The notes: generated from the letters alone by a model not told the origin. Positions 8,378 to 18,157 are shown, numbered from the stretch's first letter. The stretch: DNA of 64,000 nucleotides from Streptomyces sp. A 4/2 (GCF_940670765.1 NZ_CALNVW010000008.1:1-64000); one strand, 5' to 3'. Program-made: numbers and translations.

Positions 8378-10411
8378 ATGTTCGACAGCGTTCTGATCGC
8401 CAACCGGGGCGAGATCGCCGTACGCGTCATCCGTACGCTGCGGGAGCTGGGCATCCGCTCGGTGGCCATCTTCAGCGACGCGGACGCGGACGCCCGGCAC
8501 GTACGGGAGGCGGACACGGCGGTCCGTATCGGCCCCGCGCCCGCTTCCGAGAGCTATCTGTCGGTGGAGCGGCTGCTGGACGCGGCGGCGCGCTCCGGCG
8601 CGCAGGCGGTCCATCCGGGCTACGGGTTCCTCGCCGAGAACGCGGCCTTCGCGCAGGCGTGCGCCGACGCGGGTCTGGTCTTCATCGGCCCGCCCGCCGC
8701 CGCGATCTCACTGATGGGCGACAAGATCCGCGCCAAGGCGACCGTGCAGGCGGCGGGCGTTCCGGTGGTCCCCGGATCGTCCGGCAGCGGGCTCACCGAT
8801 GCCGAACTCGCCGCCGCCGCGCGGGAGATCGGTATGCCGGTGCTGCTCAAGCCGTCGGCGGGCGGCGGCGGCAAGGGCATGCATCTGGTCCGTGACGAAG
8901 CGCTCCTCGCCGACGAGATCGCCTCGGCCCGGCGCGAGGCCCGCTCCTCGTTCGGCGACGACACGCTCCTCGTGGAGCGGTGGATCGACCGCCCGCGCCA
9001 CATCGAGATCCAGGTCCTGGCGGACGCCCACGGAAACGTCGTCCACCTGGGAGAGCGCGAGTGCTCCCTCCAGCGCCGCCACCAGAAGATCATCGAGGAG
9101 GCGCCCTCGGTCCTGCTCGACGAGGCGACCCGCGCGGCGATGGGCGAGGCGGCGGTGCAGGCGGCGCGGAGCTGCGGGTACACGGGCGCGGGCACGGTGG
9201 AGTTCATCGTCCCCGGCAACGACCCGTCCTCGTACTACTTCATGGAGATGAACACCCGTCTCCAGGTCGAGCACCCGGTGACCGAGCTGGTCACCGGAGT
9301 GGACCTGGTGGAGTGGCAGCTGCGGGTCGCCGCCGGTGAGCAACTGCCGTACCGGCAGCAGGACATCACCCTCACCGGGCACGCCGTGGAGGCGCGGGTC
9401 TGCGCGGAGGACCCGTCCCGCGGGTTCCTGCCGTCCGGCGGCACGGTGCTCGCCCTCGACGAGCCGCAGGGCCACGGCGTCCGCACCGACTCCGGCCTGA
9501 GCGAGGGCGCGGAGGTGGGCAGCCTGTACGACCCGATGCTGTCGAAGGTCATCGCGTACGGCCCCGACCGCGCGACGGCGCTGCGCAAGCTGCGGGCCGC
9601 GCTGGCGGCCACCGTCACCCTGGGCGTCCCGACGAACGCGGGCTTCCTGCGGCGGCTACTCGCCCACCCGGCGGTGGTCGCGGGCGAACTGGACACCGGC
9701 CTCGTGGAGCGCGAGGCGGACGGCCTGGTGCCGGACGCGGTCCCGGCCGAGGTGTACGCGGCGGCGGCAGCGGTACGCCGGGCGGAGCTGGCCCCGACGG
9801 CCGCGGGTACGGGGACCACGGTGGCGGGTACGGGCGGCTGGACCGACCCGTTCTCGGTACCGAGCGGCTGGCGGCTCGGCGGCGCCGACGTCCCGGTGAC
9901 GCACTGGCTGCGGGTGCCCGGACACGAGCCCGTACGGGCCGGGGGCGAGGGCCGGGTGACCCCGCGCACGGTGTCGGTCACCGTCGACGGGACCGTCCAC
10001 ACCTTCCGCCGCGCCGGCGAGTGGCTGGGCCGGGACGGCGACGCCTGGCACGTCCAGGACCACGACCCCGTCCAGGCCACGCTGGACGCCGCGGCGGGCC
10101 GGGGCGGCGCAGGGTCGCTCACCGCGCCCATGCCCGGCACGGTCACCGTGGTCAAGGTGGCCGCCGGGGACGAAGTCGTCGCCGGGCAGGGGCTGTTGGT
10201 GGTGGAGGCGATGAAGATGGAGCACGTGATCACCGCCCCGCACGCGGGCACCGTCACCGAGCTGGACGTCGCCCCCGGCACCACGGTCGCGATGGACCAG
10301 GTACTGGCCGTGGTCACCCCGGCTGCCGATACCCCGGCTGCCGATACCCCTGCCGCCGATACCCCCGCCGCCGATACCCCGGACGCCGATGCCCCGCAGG
10401 AGGAGTCATGA
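8378..10411 (+). CDS. accA1: acyl-CoA carboxylase alpha subunit (biotin carboxylase + BCCP), methylcrotonyl-CoA type
   Basis: 677 residues from [17 protein letters not shown], the standard N-terminus of biotin carboxylases, with GAGGGTGGA before the ATG. Biotin carboxylase domain about 1-450: ATP-grasp loop [26 protein letters not shown], and active-site [14 protein letters not shown]-type linker follows, then the C-terminal biotinyl domain with [11 protein letters not shown] (biotinylated Lys). The tail ends in a 15-bp tandem repeat encoding PAADT four times. It carboxylates its own biotin with bicarbonate and ATP and passes CO2 to the accD1 product. An in-frame GTG at 8255 with a perfect SD (GAGGGGG) would add a repetitive 41-residue leader. 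It overlaps hmgL by 4 bp (ATGA). Confidence 0.93.
   Translation: MFDSVLIANRGEIAVRVIRTLRELGIRSVAIFSDADADARHVREADTAVRIGPAPASESYLSVERLLDAAARSGAQAVHPGYGFLAENAAFAQACADAGLVFIGPPAAAISLMGDKIRAKATVQAAGVPVVPGSSGSGLTDAELAAAAREIGMPVLLKPSAGGGGKGMHLVRDEALLADEIASARREARSSFGDDTLLVERWIDRPRHIEIQVLADAHGNVVHLGERECSLQRRHQKIIEEAPSVLLDEATRAAMGEAAVQAARSCGYTGAGTVEFIVPGNDPSSYYFMEMNTRLQVEHPVTELVTGVDLVEWQLRVAAGEQLPYRQQDITLTGHAVEARVCAEDPSRGFLPSGGTVLALDEPQGHGVRTDSGLSEGAEVGSLYDPMLSKVIAYGPDRATALRKLRAALAATVTLGVPTNAGFLRRLLAHPAVVAGELDTGLVEREADGLVPDAVPAEVYAAAAAVRRAELAPTAAGTGTTVAGTGGWTDPFSVPSGWRLGGADVPVTHWLRVPGHEPVRAGGEGRVTPRTVSVTVDGTVHTFRRAGEWLGRDGDAWHVQDHDPVQATLDAAAGRGGAGSLTAPMPGTVTVVKVAAGDEVVAGQGLLVVEAMKMEHVITAPHAGTVTELDVAPGTTVAMDQVLAVVTPAADTPAADTPAADTPAADTPDADAPQEES
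10318..10387. repeat. 15-bp in-frame tandem repeat at the accA1 3' end
   Basis: Units of CCGGCTGCCGATACC encode PAADT repeated four times, then a diverged PDADA. The repeat follows directly after the biotinyl domain, so it makes a flexible C-terminal tail. Confidence 0.9.
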
Positions 10412-11349
10412 CCGACGGCCTTCCCATGTCCGTTCCGGCGCCGGATCTGCCGCGCCGGGTCCGTATCCACGAGGTCGGCGCGCGCGACGGCCTGCAGAAC
10501 GAGAAGACGGTCGTGCCGACCGAGGTGAAGGCGGAGTTCGTCCACCGCCTCGCCGCGGCCGGTCTGACGACCGTCGAGGCGACCAGCTTCGTCCACCCCA
10601 AGTGGGTGCCCCAACTGGCCGACGCCGAGCAGCTGTTCCCCCAGCTCGCCGACATCGAAGGCATCGCCCTGCCGGTCCTGGTGCCGAACGCGCGCGGCCT
10701 GGACCGCGCGCGGGAGCTGGGGGCCCGCCGGATCGCGGTCTTCGGGAGCGCCACCGAGTCGTTCGCCCAGGCCAATCTGAACCGGACCGTGGACGAGTCG
10801 CTCGCCATGTTCGAGCCGGTCGTCGCCCTGGCCCGCGCGGAGGGCCTGCATGTCCGCGGTTACCTCTCGATGTGCTTCGGCGACCCGTGGGAGGGCCCGG
10901 TCCCGGTCGGCCAGGTCGTCGGCGTGGCGAAGCGCCTGATGGACCTGGGCTGCCACGAGTTGAGCCTGGGCGACACCATCGGGGTGGCCACGCCCGGCCA
11001 CGTGAAGGCGCTGCTCACCGCCCTCGACGAGGCGGGCGTCGGCACGGAATCCGTCGGCGTCCACTTCCACGACACGTACGGCCAGGCGCTCTCCAACACC
11101 CTGGCCGCCCTCCAGTACGGGGTGACCACCGTGGACGCGTCCGCGGGCGGCCTCGGCGGCTGCCCGTACGCGAAGTCCGCCACCGGGAACCTCGCCACCG
11201 AAGACCTCGTCTGGATGCTCCAAGGACTCGGCATCGAGACCGGGGTCGACCTCGGCCTACTCACCGCCACCAGCGTGTGGATGGCCGAACAGCTGGGCCG
11301 CCCCAGCCCGTCCCGCACCGTACGCGCCCTCTCCCACCAGGAGCAGTGA
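10408..11349 (+). CDS. hmgL: hydroxymethylglutaryl-CoA lyase
   Basis: 313 residues. The TIM-barrel HMG-CoA lyase pattern is clear: [17 protein letters not shown] (catalytic Arg, Asp), [34 protein letters not shown] (metal-binding His pair) and [20 protein letters not shown] (catalytic Cys loop). It splits HMG-CoA to acetyl-CoA and acetoacetate, the last step of leucine catabolism. The ATG overlaps the accA1 stop (ATGA), so it is translationally coupled. The start gives the usual length; the SD AGGAGG is inside accA1. The enoyl-CoA hydratase for the step in between is not in this window. Confidence 0.93.
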   Translation: MTDGLPMSVPAPDLPRRVRIHEVGARDGLQNEKTVVPTEVKAEFVHRLAAAGLTTVEATSFVHPKWVPQLADAEQLFPQLADIEGIALPVLVPNARGLDRARELGARRIAVFGSATESFAQANLNRTVDESLAMFEPVVALARAEGLHVRGYLSMCFGDPWEGPVPVGQVVGVAKRLMDLGCHELSLGDTIGVATPGHVKALLTALDEAGVGTESVGVHFHDTYGQALSNTLAALQYGVTTVDASAGGLGGCPYAKSATGNLATEDLVWMLQGLGIETGVDLGLLTATSVWMAEQLGRPSPSRTVRALSHQEQ

Positions 11350-11352
11350 ACG

Positions 11353-12510
11353 ATGGACCACCGTCTGAGTACCGAGCACGAAGAACTCCGCCGCACGGTC
11401 GAGGCGTTCGCGCACGACGTGATCGCCCCGAAGATCGGCGACCTCTACGAGCGGCACGAGTTCCCGTACGAGATCGTCCGCGAGATGGGCCGGATGGGCC
11501 TGTTCGGGCTGCCGTTCCCGGAGGAGTACGGCGGGATGGGCGGCGACTACCTCGCCCTGGGCATCGCCCTGGAGGAGCTGGCCCGCGTCGACTCCTCGGT
11601 CGCGATCACCCTGGAGGCGGGCGTCTCGCTGGGCGCGATGCCGGTGTTCCGCTTCGGCACGGAGGAGCAGAAGCAGGAGTGGCTGCCGCGGATGTGCGCG
11701 GGCGAGATCCTGGGCGCGTTCGGCCTGACCGAGCCGGAGTGCGGCTCGGACGCTGGCGGCACCCGGACGACGGCCGTGCGCGACGGTGACGACTGGGTGA
11801 TCAACGGCTCCAAGTGCTTCATCACCAACTCCGGTACGGACATCACCGGCCTGGTCACGGTCACCGCGGTCACCGGCCGCAAGCCGGACGGCCGCCCGCA
11901 GATCTCCTCGATCATCGTCCCGTCGGGCACTCCTGGTTTCACGGTGGCGGCCCCGTACTCGAAGGTCGGCTGGAACTCCTCGGACACCCGCGAGCTGTCG
12001 TTCTCCGACGTCCGGGTCCCCGCGGCGAACCTGCTCGGCGAGGAGGGCCGCGGCTACGCCCAGTTCCTGCGCATCCTCGACGAGGGCCGGGTCGCGATCT
12101 CCGCCCTGGCCACGGGCCTGGCGCAGGGCTGCGTGGACGAGTCCCTGGCGTACGCGAAGCAGCGCCACGCGTTCGGCCGCCCGATCGGCGACAACCAGGC
12201 CATCCAGTTCAAGATCGCGGACATGGAGATGAAGGCCCACACGGCGCGCGTCTCGTGGCGGGACGCGGCATCACGGCTGGTGAGCGGCGACCCGTTCAAG
12301 AAGGAAGCGGCGCTGGCGAAGCTGTACTCGTCGACGGTGGCGGTGGACAACGCCCGCGACGCGACGCAGATCCACGGCGGGTACGGCTTCATGAACGAGT
12401 ACCCGGTGGCGCGGATGTGGCGTGACTCCAAGATCCTGGAGATCGGCGAGGGCACGAGCGAGGTGCAGCGGATGCTGATCGCACGGGAGTTGGGGCTGCC
12501 CGCGGGGTGA
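11353..12510 (+). CDS. acdH: branched-chain acyl-CoA dehydrogenase
   Basis: 385 residues with the complete acyl-CoA dehydrogenase fold: FGLTEPECGSDAGGTRTT and WVINGSKCFITNSG (FAD/substrate loops), QIHGGYGFMNEYPVAR, and the catalytic Glu in EIGEGTSEVQRMLIAREL about 20 residues from the end. It oxidises isovaleryl/isobutyryl-type CoA esters to the enoyl-CoA, passing electrons to ETF. The position matches AcdH described from streptomycetes (family knowledge). It starts 3 bp after hmgL with GGAG in the SD position, and is last gene of the operon. It converges on the GH3 gene, with a hairpin between. Confidence 0.93.
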   Translation: MDHRLSTEHEELRRTVEAFAHDVIAPKIGDLYERHEFPYEIVREMGRMGLFGLPFPEEYGGMGGDYLALGIALEELARVDSSVAITLEAGVSLGAMPVFRFGTEEQKQEWLPRMCAGEILGAFGLTEPECGSDAGGTRTTAVRDGDDWVINGSKCFITNSGTDITGLVTVTAVTGRKPDGRPQISSIIVPSGTPGFTVAAPYSKVGWNSSDTRELSFSDVRVPAANLLGEEGRGYAQFLRILDEGRVAISALATGLAQGCVDESLAYAKQRHAFGRPIGDNQAIQFKIADMEMKAHTARVSWRDAASRLVSGDPFKKEAALAKLYSSTVAVDNARDATQIHGGYGFMNEYPVARMWRDSKILEIGEGTSEVQRMLIARELGLPAG

Positions 12511-12529
12511 GCGACCAGGCTGAGGGTGG

Positions 12530-12660
12530 CTCGGCGCGGGTGTGAACGCGGGCACGCGGTACGGGGTGCGGGGTGCGGGGTGCGGGGTGCGGGCGTGAAC
12601 GCGGGCACGCGGTACGGGGTGCGGGTGTGAACGCGGGCACGGGGTGCGGGTGTGAACGCG
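12530..12660. repeat. GC-rich minisatellite downstream of acdH
   Basis: A unit beginning GTGAACGCGGGCACG followed by variable runs of GGGGTGC occurs about four times, including a local (GGGGTGC)4 run. It lies between convergent genes and encodes nothing recognisable. Confidence 0.85.
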
Positions 12661-12703
12661 GGTACGGAGTGGGCGGCGCCGGATCGGCGGCCCACCCCGT
12701 ACC
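12661..12703. terminator. hairpin between convergent acdH and the GH3 gene
   Basis: Arms GGTACGGAGTGGGC and GCCCACCCCGTACC pair over 14 bp with one mismatch, with a 15-nt loop. No T-run follows, as is usual in Streptomyces. It could stop transcription from both sides. Confidence 0.6.
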
Positions 12704-12722
12704 CCTCCCCCGCGCAGGTACG

Positions 12723-15700
12723 TCAGTTGATGGCTTCGGCGAAGATGTGCAGTTGCGGGTTGCTGGGCAGTGTCACGTACTTGACGGTCTTCCCGCCGGT
12801 GAGCGGTACGGACGCCGCGTACAGGCTGACCTTGTGGTCCGCGGGTTTGGTACTGCCCGGCGGACGGTTCCAGTGCGCGGCGGTGGCCACCAGCGTGCAG
12901 CCGTCGGTGGCCGCGTTGCTGTACCAGTCCGCGACGTCCAGCGTCGAGGTCGATGTGCTGCCGTCGGTGTAGGTGACGGCGACCGTGCCGGTCTGGCTGC
13001 CGTTGGTGCCCACGGTCAGGAACGACAGCTGCGAGCCGCTGCCGGAGTCCGCGACGACCTGTCCGTGGGCGGTGACCGCGTCTGCCCGGCCGGCGGGGAC
13101 ATCGGGCCAGGTGAGGGAGGCGCCCGTGGCGGTCACCTGGCTGCCCGGCGTGATACCCACCGAGGCCAGGGCCTGCTGGGAGAAGCTGTAGCCCACTCCG
13201 TCCAGGTTGCCCGGTGTCTGGTCCGCGTCATCGGTGACGCCCACGGTGTCGCGGGCGGCTGCCAGGTCGGCGTAGGCGACCTGGACGGCTGCGCTCCCGG
13301 TGCCCGCGGGCAGGTTCTCCGAGCCCCGGTAGCCGGTTCGGGCGGTCAGCTTCACCTCGCCGCCCTTCGCCGTGGCGTCCACCCGCACCTGCCACTCCGT
13401 CGAGACGGACTCCCCGGCCCGCACCGTGTGGAAGGTGGTGGAAGTGACGGCCTTCTTCGTCCAGCCGGCGGGGACGGTCAGTTCGGTGGCGGCCTCCTTC
13501 ACCTCCTGCGTCGACCTGTTGGTGAATGTGGTGGTCACAGACTGGGTGGATCCGCCGGTCACCGCGTCCGGGGCGGTCACCTTCGTGTAGCGCGGTCCGC
13601 TGGTCCTGGTGACGGTGAAGGTGTCCGACAGCGGAAGATTCCGCGAGGAGTCGCCGGCCTGGAGGGTGTACGTGCCGGTGCCGAGCGTCCAGGCCTGGGC
13701 GTCGGTGTTCCAGTACGACGCGTCCTGTGCGGAGATCTCGAAGGTGACCCGCTTCGTCTGGTGCGCCCTGAGGTCCACCTTCTGGAATCCCTTGAGCTGA
13801 CGCGCCGGTTCCCCGGTGGAGGACGGCGCGCTCAGGTAGAGCTGGGCGACGTCGGCCCCTCGGCGGCTGCCGGTGTTGGTGACGTCCACACTCGCCCGGA
13901 GTGTCCCGCCGTCGGTCAGCTTCTGTCCGACGTGCAGGTGGGAGTAGCGGAACGAGGTGTACGAGAGTCCGTACCCGAACGGGAACAGCGGTGTCAGCTT
14001 CTTGGCGTCGTACCAGCGGTAGCCGACATCGAGGCCCTCGGAGTACTGGACCTTGCCCCCGGTGCCGGGCCACTGCGCCGAGGTCGAGGCCGGGACCTGG
14101 TCGAGGGACGTGGGGAAGGTGACCGGCAGCTTCCCGGACGGATTCACATCGCCGAACAGGAGTTCCGCGATGGCATGGCCCGCCTCCTGACCCGGGTACC
14201 AGGCCTCCAGGACTCCCCTGACCTCGTTCAGCCAGGGCATCGTGACGGCCGAACCGGTATTGAGCACCACCACGGTGTCGGGGTTCGCCGCGGCCACCGC
14301 GCTGATGAGCTTGTTCTGGTCACCGGGCAGATCGATGTTCGCCAGGTCGCTGCCCTCGGACTCGAAGTCGTTGGCATACACGACCGCGACATCCGACTTC
14401 TTCGCGAGCGCGACCGCCTGGTCGATCAGCGGGCCGTCGTCCGGCCGGGTCCAGCCGAGATCGACCCTGTCCCCACCGCCGCGCTGGTAGTAGTCGACCT
14501 CCACCTGGATCGTCTTGCCCGCGGTCAGGTCGGCCTTCGCGGTCTCCGTGGCGCCCCCTCCCTGGTCCCGCCAGTTGTCGATCACCTGCTTGCCGTCGAT
14601 GAAGAGGCGGCTGCCGTCGTCGCTGGTCAGTCCGAAGGTGTACGTGCCGGTCACCGGCGGGGTGATCGTCCCGGTCCAGCTGGCCGAGAAGTTCGTCGCG
14701 GGGACGCCCTTCGCGGGCGCCGCCCCTCTCCAGTTGAAGTCGACCTGGGGGTCGGTCCGGGTGGCCGCCGGCGGGCCCGTGAGCGTGGTGTTCGGGTAGT
14801 AGTCGCCCTGCAGACCGTGCCCCGTCCCCGACGGCGGGGTGAGGAAGGAGGTGTCGATGGGCGGCAGCGCCCCCGAGGGCCCCAGGCCGCCCTGTGCGTA
14901 GGTGGCGGTGGCCTGCGAACCGGCGCGCGCCTTGATGCCCTGGTAGGGGGTGACCGTACCGGTGCCTGCGACAGCGGCGCTGCCGCCTCCCGCGGTCATG
15001 GTGTCCGTGCCCGCACCGTCGCCGATCACCGCGATCGACTTCACCCTGCCCGTGTCCAGCGGCAGGACCTTCTGTGCGTTCTTCAGCAGGACGGTGCCCG
15101 CCTCGGCCGTCTTCTTCGCGACATCGACGTGGGCCGGGGTGGACGCCTCGGCGCCGGGGGTGTCCGGGGAGGGATGGTCGAACAGACCGAAGCGGAACTG
15201 TTCGCGCATGATGCGGGTGACCATGTCGTCGACCCGGCTCTGTGGCACCTGGCCCTGCTCCACCGCCGTCTTGAGCGCGGCCCCGAAGTACTGGTTGTCG
15301 GGCATCTCCATGTCCATCCCCGCGTTGGCCGAGGCAACCGTGCTGTGGGTGCCGCCCCAGTCCGAGGTGATGAACCCCTGGAATCCGAAGTCCTTCTTGA
15401 GGATGCCGTTCAGGTACGAGTTCTCGCAGGCGTACGTGCCGTTGACGGACGAGTAGGAGCACATCGCCGACGCCGGATGTGCCTGGTCGACGATCGCGCC
15501 GAAGGCACTGGCGTAGATCTCCCGCACCGTACGGTCATCGATGACAACGTTATCGGCCGGGGTGTTGCGGCTGGTCTCCTGGTTGTAGACCGCCCAGTGC
15601 TTGACCTGGGCCATCACGCCCTGGCCCTGGATGCCCTCGATGTCGGCGGCGCCCATCCGGCCGGTGAGATACGGGTCTTCGCTGTACGACTCGAAGGACC

Positions 15701-16205
15701 TGCCCCAGCGCGGGTCACGCACGATGTTGACCGTCGGGCCCAGGTCGACGTCGACCCCCTTGGCCTTGTCCTCGGCGCCGATCACCGTCCCGTAGGACTT
15801 CGCGACCGAGGGGTCGAAGGAAGCGGCGATGCCGGCCGCCGCGGGCAGCTGGGTCGTGGTGGCCATCCGGACGCCGGTCGGCCCGTCCTGCAACTTCAGC
15901 GCGGGGATGCACAGCCTGCTGTTGCCGGGGACGTAGCCGGTGTACGCCGAGACCACCCCGCCCTTCACCATCGCGATCTTCTCGTCGAGGGTCATCCGGG
16001 AGACGACGTCAGCCACCCGGGAGTTCACCGGTGCGCTCGAACCCACCCAGGGGCAGTCGGCGTTCGGGCCGTCCGCCGAGCGCTGTGCGGCCTGCGCCGC
16101 ACCCGTAGGCGACACGGCGAGTCCCGCGATGGCGGCGGCTGCGGCGAGCAGCACCGTCGCCGTTCTGGAGCGACGTAACAGGGCCAGGCGTTTCGCTGGG
16201 AACAT
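12723..16205 (-). CDS. secreted glycoside hydrolase family 3 enzyme with PA14 insert
   Basis: 1160 residues, starting at MFPAKRLALL with AAGGAG 5 bp upstream of the ATG. A signal peptide (RRSRTATVLLAAAAAIAGL, cleavage after about residue 39) marks export. The GH3 N-terminal barrel includes KLQDGPTGVR, VKHWAVYNQE and the nucleophile Asp282 in FITSDWGGTHS. The GH3 C-terminal domain is interrupted by a PA14-like module (GLQGDYYPNTTLTG to YYQRGGGDRVDLGW). An Fn3-like domain follows (DVTNTGSRRGADVAQLYL), then NEW3/NPCBM-like beta domains to the end (about 800-1160). It should release sugars from beta-linked plant or microbial polysaccharide outside the cell. The exact linkage is not predictable. 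A transcription unit of its own, converging on acdH. Confidence 0.93.
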   Translation of the reverse strand: MFPAKRLALLRRSRTATVLLAAAAAIAGLAVSPTGAAQAAQRSADGPNADCPWVGSSAPVNSRVADVVSRMTLDEKIAMVKGGVVSAYTGYVPGNSRLCIPALKLQDGPTGVRMATTTQLPAAAGIAASFDPSVAKSYGTVIGAEDKAKGVDVDLGPTVNIVRDPRWGRSFESYSEDPYLTGRMGAADIEGIQGQGVMAQVKHWAVYNQETSRNTPADNVVIDDRTVREIYASAFGAIVDQAHPASAMCSYSSVNGTYACENSYLNGILKKDFGFQGFITSDWGGTHSTVASANAGMDMEMPDNQYFGAALKTAVEQGQVPQSRVDDMVTRIMREQFRFGLFDHPSPDTPGAEASTPAHVDVAKKTAEAGTVLLKNAQKVLPLDTGRVKSIAVIGDGAGTDTMTAGGGSAAVAGTGTVTPYQGIKARAGSQATATYAQGGLGPSGALPPIDTSFLTPPSGTGHGLQGDYYPNTTLTGPPAATRTDPQVDFNWRGAAPAKGVPATNFSASWTGTITPPVTGTYTFGLTSDDGSRLFIDGKQVIDNWRDQGGGATETAKADLTAGKTIQVEVDYYQRGGGDRVDLGWTRPDDGPLIDQAVALAKKSDVAVVYANDFESEGSDLANIDLPGDQNKLISAVAAANPDTVVVLNTGSAVTMPWLNEVRGVLEAWYPGQEAGHAIAELLFGDVNPSGKLPVTFPTSLDQVPASTSAQWPGTGGKVQYSEGLDVGYRWYDAKKLTPLFPFGYGLSYTSFRYSHLHVGQKLTDGGTLRASVDVTNTGSRRGADVAQLYLSAPSSTGEPARQLKGFQKVDLRAHQTKRVTFEISAQDASYWNTDAQAWTLGTGTYTLQAGDSSRNLPLSDTFTVTRTSGPRYTKVTAPDAVTGGSTQSVTTTFTNRSTQEVKEAATELTVPAGWTKKAVTSTTFHTVRAGESVSTEWQVRVDATAKGGEVKLTARTGYRGSENLPAGTGSAAVQVAYADLAAARDTVGVTDDADQTPGNLDGVGYSFSQQALASVGITPGSQVTATGASLTWPDVPAGRADAVTAHGQVVADSGSGSQLSFLTVGTNGSQTGTVAVTYTDGSTSTSTLDVADWYSNAATDGCTLVATAAHWNRPPGSTKPADHKVSLYAASVPLTGGKTVKYVTLPSNPQLHIFAEAIN

Positions 16206-16589
16206 CACAACTCCTTGGTCGACACCGCAGGCCGTCATGGGCGAGCGGGCGTGAAGTACGGCATCGGGGCCGTCCGCACGAGTTCAACGAGTTCAACTGT
16301 TCAACGAGTTCAACGAGCTCTGCGAGCTCTGCGAGGGTGAAGCTATGCCCCGGAGGACACAGCCGCCAGCGATGTGCGGGTACGGATTCCCGCCTCGCGG
16401 ACCGACCCGGCTGCTGCGGTTCGGCCCGGCTGCCGCGTTCCGGCTGCCGACCCGGGCCCGCTGCGCTCGTCGAGGTCGTCCCGCTCGCCGCGTCACCAGC
16501 TCCTCGGTCCGGCATCCTATATGCACCGATATCATGCGTTCCGACCGAACCCGCCGGGACCTGGGGCCCGCGTACGGAAGAGGACGCCC
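16206..16589. other. divergent promoter region of the GH3 and LLM-hemerythrin genes
   Basis: No gene is seen. It holds direct repeats of ACGAGTTCA/ACGAGCTCTG (16276-16336), with GH3's SD at the left end. The right part, before the LLM gene, shows no promoter I would defend. Confidence 0.5.
16276..16336. repeat. tandem ACGAGTTCA / GAGCTCTGC repeats
   Basis: Four ACGAGTTCA-like 9-bp units, one of them interrupted by CTGTTCA, run into two GAGCTCTGC units. The phase is 9 bp throughout. It sits about 70-130 bp upstream of the GH3 start. Confidence 0.8.
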
Positions 16590-18107
16590 ATGCCCGACCA
16601 CGGACACGACCTGCGCTTCGGCGCCTTCCTCACCCCCACTGCGGAAGGCCACGGCGAGGTGGTACGTCTGGCACGCCTCGCCGACGACATCGGTCTGGAC
16701 CTCATCGGCGTCCAGGACCACCCCTACCAGCCGACGTTCCTCGACACCTGGACCCTGCTGACCCACCTCGCGGCCCGCACCGAACGTGTCACTCTCTTCC
16801 CGCACGTCGCCAACCTGCCGCTGCGCCCGCCGGCCGTCCTGGCCCGGTCCGCCGCCACCCTGGACATCCTCAGCGGCGGCCGGGCCGAACTCGGCATCGG
16901 TGCCGGTGCCTTCCAGGACGCGATCGCCTCACTCGGCGGACCGCGCCGCACGCCGGCCGATGCCGTCGACGCCCTGGAGGAAGCCGTAGCGGTGATCCGT
17001 GCGTTGTGGGCCCCCGGACCCGCCGTACACGTACCGGGCCGTCACTACCGGCTCGACGGAGCCCGCCCGGGGCCCTTTCCCGTCCACCCTCTCGGCATCT
17101 GGATCGGCGCGTACAAGAGGCGCATGCTGGAACTCACCGGCCGTCTCGGTGACGGCTGGCTCCCCTCCGCGGCCTACGCACCCCCGGGTGATCTCGCGGA
17201 GATGAGCCGGACCCTCGACGACGCCGCCCGCGCCGCAGGCCGTTCCCCCGACCGGATCCGGCGGATCTACACCGTCAGCGGGCGCTTCTCCCGCCTCGCC
17301 TCGGACCGGTTCCTCGACGGGCCTCCCGAACAGTGGGCCCGCGAGCTGACCGAACTCGCCCTCACCCACGGCATCAGCGGCTTCGTCCTCGCCCCGGGAG
17401 CCGACGCCGAGCGCGAACTGCGCATCTTCACCGAAGAGGTGGCGCCACGGGTACGGGAGGCGACCGCCGCCGCACGTGACGCGCGGCGGCCCACCACGGA
17501 GACACCACCCGCAGCGGCGGCTTCCGGTGCCCCCACGAGGGCGCCGGAGGACGTCGACCTCTGGTCGTCCGACCCCCTGGACGAGGCGACCCGCCCCCGG
17601 GCTCCCAAGCACCAGCCGGGTCCGGCCCTGGGGAACACCGGCGCCCGGCTCACCCTCATCCACGACAACCTGCGTGCCGAGATGCGGCAGATCGCCGACG
17701 CCGTCTCCCAGGTCGCCGCAGGACAGCGGGACGCCGCCGCCGCCCGCTCGATGATCAACAGCCTCACGCTGCGGCAGAACTACTGGACCCTCGGTTCCTT
17801 CTGCACCGCCTACAGCCGCACCCTCACCACGCACCACACCATCGAGGACCAGTACATGTTCCCCGAACTGCGGGAGAAGCAGGCGTCCCTGACTCCCGTG
17901 GTGGAGCGGCTGGAGCACGAGCACGAGATCATCGCCGAGACCCTGGCCCGGCTCGACGCCGCCCTGGTCACCCTCGTGCAGGACGAGGGCCACATCAGCG
18001 AGGTCCAGGACCTGACCGATGTGCTGGGGCGCATCCTCCTCTCCCACCTCGGCTACGAGGAGGAGGAACTGGTGGAGCCGCTGGACCGGCTCGGCATCAA
18101 CGTCTGA
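16590..18107 (+). CDS. LLM-class flavin-dependent oxidoreductase fused to a hemerythrin domain
   Basis: 505 residues. Residues 1-300 form a luciferase-like monooxygenase barrel: RFGAFLTPTAEGHGEVVRLA, DLIGVQDHPYQPTFLDTW, LDILSGGRAELGIGAGAF and GIWIGAYKRRMLELTG. A Pro/Ala-rich linker (about 300-350) leads into a hemerythrin four-helix bundle with the diiron ligand pattern H358, H415/H416, E419, H443 or H445, H486 and E490. A hemerythrin attached to an FMN/F420 oxidoreductase suggests O2, NO or redox sensing coupled to catalysis. AGAGGA precedes the ATG; no in-frame stop separates the domains. The substrate is unknown. It stands alone between the GH3 gene and a regulator relic. Confidence 0.88.
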   Translation: MPDHGHDLRFGAFLTPTAEGHGEVVRLARLADDIGLDLIGVQDHPYQPTFLDTWTLLTHLAARTERVTLFPHVANLPLRPPAVLARSAATLDILSGGRAELGIGAGAFQDAIASLGGPRRTPADAVDALEEAVAVIRALWAPGPAVHVPGRHYRLDGARPGPFPVHPLGIWIGAYKRRMLELTGRLGDGWLPSAAYAPPGDLAEMSRTLDDAARAAGRSPDRIRRIYTVSGRFSRLASDRFLDGPPEQWARELTELALTHGISGFVLAPGADAERELRIFTEEVAPRVREATAAARDARRPTTETPPAAAASGAPTRAPEDVDLWSSDPLDEATRPRAPKHQPGPALGNTGARLTLIHDNLRAEMRQIADAVSQVAAGQRDAAAARSMINSLTLRQNYWTLGSFCTAYSRTLTTHHTIEDQYMFPELREKQASLTPVVERLEHEHEIIAETLARLDAALVTLVQDEGHISEVQDLTDVLGRILLSHLGYEEEELVEPLDRLGINV

Positions 18108-18157
18108 CCCGACCGGCAGTTGCTCGACGACGCGCCGCGCACCCCACGACCCGGGCG

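Noticed and set aside
9235..11223. 662-residue minus-strand frame across accA1 and hmgL
   Set aside because: Antisense shadow of two clearly real genes; composition follows their codon positions.
12530..12660. CRISPR-like array
   Set aside because: Units are directly adjacent with no unique spacers, and no cas genes are present.
12573..16178. 1201-residue plus-strand frame opposite the GH3 gene
   Set aside because: Shadow frame; the minus strand has signal peptide, catalytic Asp and full domain order.
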